A stretch of DNA of 13,821 bases from Pseudomonadota bacterium (lineage in GTDB: Bacteria > Pseudomonadota > Alphaproteobacteria > Rhizobiales > Hyphomicrobiaceae), in contig JAEZBU010000083.1 in assembly GCA_023426855.1 (NCBI GenBank), positions 1 through 13,821 on the forward strand. Direction: 5' to 3'. A program made the translations under genes and the position numbers. The notes beneath the pieces are model-generated. The model ran no database searches. It was given only the letters and a program-made list of their open reading frames with translations, and was not told the origin of the DNA. Shown here piece after piece: positions 10,253-13,821 of the stretch. Position 1 is the first letter of the stretch. Each line of letters opens with the position of its first letter.

Positions 10253-11152
10253 CTATTCGGCGGCGGCGCGCGGCGCAATGATCGGCGGCAGCTCGGCGAA
10301 AACCCGGGCGGCGATCTGGGCCAGGTCGCGGCGCAGCCGGTCGAAATTGGCCGTTTTGGTCAGCTTGTACTCGTTGAGGTACAGCCCGCGATTGATCTCG
10401 ATCTGCAGCGCGTGCACGCTCTTGAACGGCTGCCCGTAGTGCTCGGTTATGAAGCCGCCGGCATAGGGGCGGTTGAGCTGCACCTGGTAGCCGAGCTTGA
10501 CGATAGCCTCGCGGAACAGGCGGGTCATCTTTGCGTCGCACGATGCGCCGAAGCGATCGCCGATGACGAAATCCGGCCGGATGCTGCCGGGATGCCCCGT
10601 CGACGCCGACGGCATCGAATGGCAATCGACCAGGATGGCGATGCCGAACTTCCTGCGCGTGCGTTCGATGAGCTGGGCCAACGTGGCGTGGAACGGCTGG
10701 TAGAGATGCTCAATGCGAACGATCGCCGAGGCAAGCGGCAGAGGATCCCGGTAGATTTCCTCGCCATCCGCTACGATGCGCGCCACCGTACCTAGGCCAC
10801 CGATGACCCGCATGGTCTGGGTGTTGGCGAAGTCTGGCAGGGGCTCATCGAACAGCTCGGGGTCCAGCTCATACGGCTCGCGATTGACGTCGAGGTAGGC
10901 GCGTGGAAACCGGGCCGCGATCAGCGGCGCGCCGAGGCTGGCGACGCTGTCGAACAGCTCGTCGACAAAGCAATCCTCCGACTTGCGCAGCGTGTGTGCG
11001 TCGAGCTGCGAGCGCTCAAGCAGTGCGCGCGGATAGCAGCGGCCGGAGTGCGGCGAGCAGAAGACAAACGGCGTTGAGAGTTCAGTGGGTTCGCGGACGA
11101 GGTACGCCGGCGTGAGTTCGGCTAATATTGATGCTTTCTCGCGCAGTGGCAT
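10253..11152 (-). CDS. N-formylglutamate amidohydrolase family protein
   Basis: This 299-residue protein is of the FGase family (PF05013). In its characterised members the enzyme hydrolyses N-formyl-L-glutamate to formate and glutamate. Family blocks are visible in order: SPHSG at 33-37, a DVNREP block at 88-93, VDCHSMPS at 175-182 (probable metal or catalytic His/Asp), and EINRGLY at 252-258. I place the start at 11152, behind GCAGAAGA. The in-frame upstream ATG at 11221 adds a 23-residue tail without family character. It is not in a histidine-utilisation (hut) operon, so its true substrate may be another N-formyl or N-acyl amino acid. It is divergent from cpdR. Confidence 0.86.
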   Translation of the reverse strand: MPLREKASILAELTPAYLVREPTELSTPFVFCSPHSGRCYPRALLERSQLDAHTLRKSEDCFVDELFDSVASLGAPLIAARFPRAYLDVNREPYELDPELFDEPLPDFANTQTMRVIGGLGTVARIVADGEEIYRDPLPLASAIVRIEHLYQPFHATLAQLIERTRRKFGIAILVDCHSMPSASTGHPGSIRPDFVIGDRFGASCDAKMTRLFREAIVKLGYQVQLNRPYAGGFITEHYGQPFKSVHALQIEINRGLYLNEYKLTKTANFDRLRRDLAQIAARVFAELPPIIAPRAAAE

Positions 11153-11429
11153 GAGTCTTCTGCAATGGCTGGTGGGATTGTCGATCGTGCACCTGCCTCG
11201 CTGCGGTCCACGCGAGGCCACTGTGCCAATGCAATGCGCGCGTGTCTATGAGACATAGCACTTCACCACAGCTCAGACTGATTTTGTGGTGCTCGATCGC
11301 GACGCTTCAAAAACCTTTGCGTGGATGGCCAGGGCTTTATCTGCCGTTTACCAAAATCGGGTCAGATTCGGCTGGCAGATGCCGTAGCGCGCTCCTATCC
11401 TGCGATCCCAAGCTGGCGAAGACACAACA
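11153..11429. other. Divergent intergenic region between the amidohydrolase gene and cpdR
   Basis: This region of 277 bp has no protein gene I can support. It contains a seven-pair inverted repeat CACCACA (11264-11270) / TGTGGTG (11285-11291) and a short CTATG-aga-CATAG (11246-11258). The first could be a hairpin in a cpdR leader or an operator. A TTTACC at about 11347 resembles half of a CtrA box but lacks a properly spaced partner. Both promoters must lie here, but I could not place either with confidence. Confidence 0.4.
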
Positions 11430-11816
11430 ATGACCATCAAACCATCGCACTTGCCCATGATGCGCATCCTGCTCGCGGAGGATGATGACTCGTTGCGCGG
11501 CTTCCTCGAGCGCGCCCTGGTCAAGGCGGGGTACGATGTGATCGCCTTCGCCAACGGTCAGGAGGCGTATGACCGGCTCAAGGAAGAGCCGTTCACATTG
11601 CTGCTGACCGACATCGTCATGCCGCGCATGGACGGCATCGAGCTGGCTCGGCGCGCCAGTGAGCTCGATCCCGAACTGAAGATCATGTTCATCACGGGCT
11701 TCGCGGCGGTGACGCTGAATACCGACACCAGCCCGTTCAAGGACACCCGCGTGCTGTCCAAGCCCTTCCATCTGAAGGATCTGGTACGCGAGGTCGATCG
11801 CCTGCTTGCTGCCTAA
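11430..11816 (+). CDS. cpdR: Single-domain response regulator CpdR
   Basis: This stand-alone receiver domain has no output domain. In Caulobacter CpdR is the end of the CckA-ChpT phosphorelay. When unphosphorylated it directs ClpXP to the cell pole and primes degradation of substrates such as CtrA-pathway factors and PdeA. Visible receiver features are the acidic pocket EDDD, the phospho-acceptor Asp in LLLTDIVMPRMDG, the Thr in FITGF and the Lys in LSKPFHL. The C-terminus LLAA ends in two alanines, as expected of a protein that is itself ClpXP-sensitive. Starting at 11430 gives 128 residues and has a weak GAAGA upstream. The family usually begins MxRILLAEDD; starting at 11460 gives 118 residues and puts the phospho-Asp at 51, as in Caulobacter CpdR. 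The end and identity are firm; the start is open. Confidence 0.9.
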   Translation: MTIKPSHLPMMRILLAEDDDSLRGFLERALVKAGYDVIAFANGQEAYDRLKEEPFTLLLTDIVMPRMDGIELARRASELDPELKIMFITGFAAVTLNTDTSPFKDTRVLSKPFHLKDLVREVDRLLAA

Positions 11817-11834
11817 TCGTTGGCAAGGTTTTTT
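11805..11834 (+). terminator. Probable intrinsic terminator of cpdR
   Basis: CTTGC (11805-11809) can pair with GCAAG (11823-11827), or TGCC (11810-11813) with GGCA (11822-11825), around the stop codon. The tract TTTTTT at 11829-11834 follows directly. The stem is short, but the U-tail is clear and the place is right. Confidence 0.5.
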
Positions 11835-11913
11835 CTCCACCGTTCCGCATGGTGTCTAATCCGCGACGCGGGTTATGCTGCGAGCGCTTGGATAGCAATC
11901 GCGGGGAGGGCAA

Positions 11914-12168
11914 ATGCACACGATCATGGTGGTTTCGGGCGGATTTCTGCTACTCGGCGTTTGCCTGCTGATCGGCCGCATGATCGGAGCGCTGCCCGCC
12001 AAGGCCGCACTGGCGTTCATTCCACTTTGGCTCGTCGCATCCTGCATCAACATGTGGGTGGGTGTCGTGAGCGCGGGCTACACAGTCGCGCAGGAAGCGC
12101 CGATCCTGCTGGTAGTGTTCGGCATTCCGGCGGTGGTCGCCTATCTGCTGTCACGGCGAATGGCTTAG
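11914..12168 (+). CDS. Small integral membrane protein of unknown function
   Basis: This 84-residue protein is almost wholly hydrophobic. It has three predicted membrane helices, at about 4-26, 30-54 and 61-79, and a short basic C-terminus SRRMA. A strong GGGGAGGG lies six bases before ATG 11914, which supports translation. There is no recognised domain. It stands alone behind the cpdR terminator, so a separate promoter is likely; TTATGCT near 11872 is a possible but weak -10 box. Similar small membrane proteins are common and uncharacterised in Bradyrhizobium-like genomes. Confidence 0.75.
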   Translation: MHTIMVVSGGFLLLGVCLLIGRMIGALPAKAALAFIPLWLVASCINMWVGVVSAGYTVAQEAPILLVVFGIPAVVAYLLSRRMA

Positions 12169-12272
12169 CTGCGGCGCTGCCCCACACGCGCATATCATCC
12201 GCCGACTGTCGCAGACTTGACGCTATTGCACGGTATGCAGGGCTGATCACCGGCATGCCGAGGCCGCGATGA

Positions 12273-12506
12273 ATTCAAAACGCTTGCGACATCGACATCC
12301 TGCACCGCACGGCTCAGGCGGGCAGCGCGGACTGTGACGTTGAGGCGACACGCCTAGCGCTCGACTGGCGGCCGCTGCTGCAGATTGATCTCGGCGATCT
12401 TTCGCAGCAGGATCTGACCGAGGGAACAGTCTACTTCCTCATCCGCAACGACGATCTCGCGCGCCGAGATTTCTCGGGCGCCCACGCCATCTATCAGCAG
12501 ACGTAG
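12273..12506 (+). pseudogene. 5'-truncated remnant resembling the C-terminus of a YwqG/DUF1963 protein
   Basis: An open frame of 77 codons runs from just after an in-frame TGA (12270-12272) to TAG at 12504-12506. It has no ATG, GTG or TTG start. Its translation carries LDWRPLLQIDLGDL, then EGTVYFLIRNDDLARRDF, ending AIYQQT. This pattern of DWR-LLLQ-D, a glycine, a YF-IR strand and a DLA-R-F helix is what I associate with the C-terminus of YwqG (DUF1963) proteins, which normally have 200 or more residues. The N-terminal two thirds are not found upstream in any frame, so this looks like a decayed gene end. The family call is from memory of the pattern, not from a search. The preceding 12169-12272 shows no gene. 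Confidence 0.5.
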
Positions 12507-12522
12507 CGGCGCAATGCCTTGG

Positions 12523-12741
12523 CTACGTGAGTGCGCTCAGGATCATGCCGCTGCGAAGCGCCGCATATCCGAGCGTTGCCGCGGCGAGTTCCCAGATCAG
12601 CGTAGGCTTGAGCTTGCGGTCCAAGAGCTTGGGCGGTGTCCTGGTCAGCCATGGGACGAGGCGAATGAACAGTCTCGCGGCGGCGACGAACGCGACCGCG
12701 CCGCCAGAGACGATGAGAGCAGCAGCCAGGATTTGTGTCAT
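12523..12741 (-). CDS. Small two-helix membrane protein of unknown function
   Basis: This 72-residue frame has two hydrophobic segments (about 4-27 and 48-68). They are separated by a basic loop containing RLVPWLTRTPPKLLDRKLKP, so both ends would lie on the same side of the membrane, with the loop probably cytoplasmic. Its composition looks like real membrane protein and not antisense noise. The ribosome-binding site is poor: only AAGG about 16 bases upstream of ATG 12741. It stops 17 bp from the end of the YwqG-like remnant on the opposite strand. No family is recognised. Confidence 0.55.
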   Translation of the reverse strand: MTQILAAALIVSGGAVAFVAAARLFIRLVPWLTRTPPKLLDRKLKPTLIWELAAATLGYAALRSGMILSALT

Positions 12742-12999
12742 TGCGACTGGGAAGCCTTGCCAGGGGATGTGCGGACTTCCTTAGCAGATTGACCGGTGTC
12801 GGGGCTCTGGCTTCTTAAGTAGGCCCGAAGTCCCTCGGTGTGTAGCGGAAGGCTAAGCGTCCGGCGCGCCGCCCAAGCAAGCGCAGCTCATCAGGGCTAT
12901 GACCGCGCCATTGCTTTGAGAATGGGGGGCGGGCTGAAAAGGCTAAAACACGGGGTCAATTCGTGGAGGTGAGAGGAGAAGCCTCAAGCCGGAACCAAC

Positions 13000-13029
13000 G
13001 CGCGCAGGGTTGGTGTGGGGGCTGCGCGC
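13000..13029. other. Hairpin downstream of tRNA-Ala
   Basis: A perfect eight-pair stem GCGCGCAG (13000-13007) / CTGCGCGC (13022-13029) encloses a 14-base loop. It lies nine bases beyond the encoded CCA of the tRNA. A competing pairing ACCAAC/GTTGGT overlaps it. There is no T-tract on the minus strand, so it may act as a 3' processing or pausing structure and not as a classic terminator. Apart from this, 12742-13038 holds nothing I can support as a gene. Confidence 0.4.
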
Positions 13030-13038
13030 AAGCCAACA

Positions 13039-13114
<76 letters not shown>

Positions 13115-13179
13115 GAACCTTTGGGATACAGTCTCCGACGAGGTGTGTGAGCAGCCCGCTCATCTCTCACCGACGCGCC

Positions 13180-13208
13180 TCAATATGCTGACACCGCGAA
13201 AACTGCAA
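13180..13208 (-). promoter_or_regulatory. Promoter candidate for tRNA-Ala
   Basis: On the minus strand TTGCAG (13203-13208) is followed after exactly 17 bases by TATTGA (13180-13185). Transcription would begin near 13173, leaving a leader of about 58 nt to be removed before the mature 5' end at 13114. It lies downstream of the terminator of the FYDLN gene, so the tRNA is an independent unit. Confidence 0.5.
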
Positions 13209-13261
13209 GCCCTTCCAGACGCAGAATGTGCATAGTGTCGTGAGACGCCGCAAAACAAGCC

Positions 13262-13296
13262 AAAAATGCCGCGCTTGCGTGCCCGCAAACGCGGCA
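13262..13296 (-). terminator. Intrinsic terminator of the FYDLN-acid protein gene
   Basis: On the minus strand a 13-pair stem (13284-13296 with 13267-13279, one G-T pair) closes a GGCA loop. TTTTT (13262-13266) follows immediately. It lies eight bases beyond the stop codon of the gene. This is the strongest terminator in the window. Confidence 0.9.
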
Positions 13297-13303
13297 CAGC
13301 GCG

Positions 13304-13684
13304 TCAGCGCTCCTCTTCTTCTTCGGTTACCGAGCCAACGAAGCCGGAGACGTCGCCTTCTTCCTCTTCGGTTTCGATGAACGCTTCTTCATCATCTGCA
13401 GGACCGGTATCGTCATCGCCCGCTTCCAGATCGGCGAGATCCTCTTCGCCCTCCACCAACGGCACATCGCCAGCTGCATCGTCGTTCGAAGCCTCCGGCT
13501 TCTTCGGCCGGCGCGCGGCTTTGTCATCGGCAACCGGAGCTGCGGCCAGCGGAGCGGACGCGAGTTTGTAGAGCGACTGGCAGATCGGGCAGGTGATCGG
13601 GTCGCGGTTCAAATCATAGAAGCGGGCGCCGCACTCTGGATTTTGGCAGGTGCGCTTGGTGCCACGCGCTGCTTTGGTCGACAT
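13304..13684 (-). CDS. FYDLN-acid family protein (TIGR02300), zinc-ribbon with acidic tail
   Basis: This 126-residue protein belongs to a family restricted mainly to alphaproteobacteria. An N-terminal zinc ribbon has C13-x4-C18 and C32-x2-C35, with the naming motif RFYDLNRDP between the pairs. An alanine/lysine-rich linker follows. From about residue 68 to the end the protein is very acidic, with repeated D/E runs and a final EEEEER. The start at 13684 is preceded by GAGGA; an earlier in-frame ATG at 13756 would add 24 residues of no family character. The function is unknown; the ribbon plus acidic tail suggests binding to nucleic-acid machinery or to basic proteins. Upstream it faces the right edge of the window, where a divergent gene (often aroA in relatives) would be expected. 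Confidence 0.93.
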   Translation of the reverse strand: MSTKAARGTKRTCQNPECGARFYDLNRDPITCPICQSLYKLASAPLAAAPVADDKAARRPKKPEASNDDAAGDVPLVEGEEDLADLEAGDDDTGPADDEEAFIETEEEEGDVSGFVGSVTEEEEER

Positions 13685-13725
13685 CGCTAGTCCTCGATGT
13701 TCGCGTGAATTGAAGGGGTGCGGTC

Positions 13726-13750
13726 TGCCACGGGTGGCATGTCTTGTCAA
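13726..13750 (-). promoter_or_regulatory. -35-like box with adjacent inverted repeat upstream of the FYDLN gene
   Basis: On the minus strand TTGACA (13745-13750) is a perfect -35 box. Six bases downstream of it (13726-13739) lies TGCCAC-cc-GTGGCA, a 14-bp inverted repeat in the place where a spacer and -10 region should be. The hexamer 17 bases after TTGACA is CAGACC, a poor -10, so the promoter may be weak or activator-dependent. The repeat may be an operator. This is an inference from position and symmetry. Confidence 0.4.
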
Positions 13751-13798
13751 AACCATTCGACGGGCCCGCAGATGTGCCGCGGTTTTCCGCCGGTTTGG

Positions 13799-13804
13799 TT
13801 GACA
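13799..13804 (+). promoter_or_regulatory. Consensus -35 box at the right edge
   Basis: TTGACA lies on the plus strand 17 bases before the window ends, so its -10 box would begin at the first base outside. It probably belongs to a gene transcribed to the right, divergent from the FYDLN gene. Confidence 0.3.
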
Positions 13805-13821
13805 GCCACGGGCCTCGCGGG

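Noticed and set aside
10160..10795. A 211-codon plus-strand frame beginning in small RNA unit 3
   Set aside because: Its start is a TTG inside the RNA core and most of it is antisense to the amidohydrolase gene.
11340..11360. CtrA-like half-site upstream of cpdR
   Set aside because: Only one TTTACC-like half is present; the properly spaced second half of TTAA-N7-TTAA is missing.

Overview
The window is chromosomal DNA from a GC-rich alphaproteobacterium, most likely a Bradyrhizobium/Rhodopseudomonas/Pseudolabrys-type member of the Hyphomicrobiales. The support is the set of gene families: an alphaproteobacterial gltB-gltD pair, a class A small heat-shock protein behind a ROSE-type RNA thermometer, a CpdR response regulator next to an N-formylglutamate amidohydrolase and a HisN-type phosphatase, and an FYDLN-acid (TIGR02300) protein. 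No phage, transposon, CRISPR array or large island is visible. Most of the window is ordinary housekeeping sequence; the novelty lies in the intergenic regions.

Left part (1-6230). On the minus strand lie gltB (complete) and gltD (its C-terminal third runs off the left edge), the two subunits of NADPH-dependent glutamate synthase. They form one operon with a 101-bp gap that holds a perfect 16-bp palindrome. gltB has a promoter candidate about 300 nt upstream, so a long leader is predicted, part of which can fold into a closed three-way structure.

Stress block (6193-8685). A minus-strand hsp20 gene carries a full regulatory set: a sigma-32-like promoter, a three-hairpin ROSE-like 5' UTR whose last hairpin buries the Shine-Dalgarno sequence, and a strong intrinsic terminator. 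Divergent from it is a secreted acidic protein with an EcfG-like promoter candidate, followed by an unusual 56-nt hairpin and an alpha/beta hydrolase of the lysophospholipase/monoglyceride-lipase type.

Middle (8715-11816). A minus-strand HisN-type phosphatase and a minus-strand N-formylglutamate amidohydrolase are separated by 743 bp with no protein gene. This gap holds three tandem copies of an element, each with a promoter-like pair, a variable 5' hairpin, an identical 32-nt core carrying CCUCCC (anti-Shine-Dalgarno-like), and a terminator hairpin with a T-tract. I read these as three tandem small RNA genes of about 91-97 nt, resembling the multi-copy CCUCCC small RNAs of alphaproteobacteria (cuckoo/CcsR/alpha-r14 type). 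They are the best candidate in the window for something worth experimental follow-up. The cell-cycle regulator gene cpdR follows on the plus strand.

Right part (11820-13821). This part holds two small membrane proteins of unknown role, a 5'-truncated remnant that looks like the C-terminus of a YwqG/DUF1963 protein, a tRNA-Ala(GGC) with encoded CCA, and the FYDLN-acid protein with its terminator and an inverted repeat in its upstream region.
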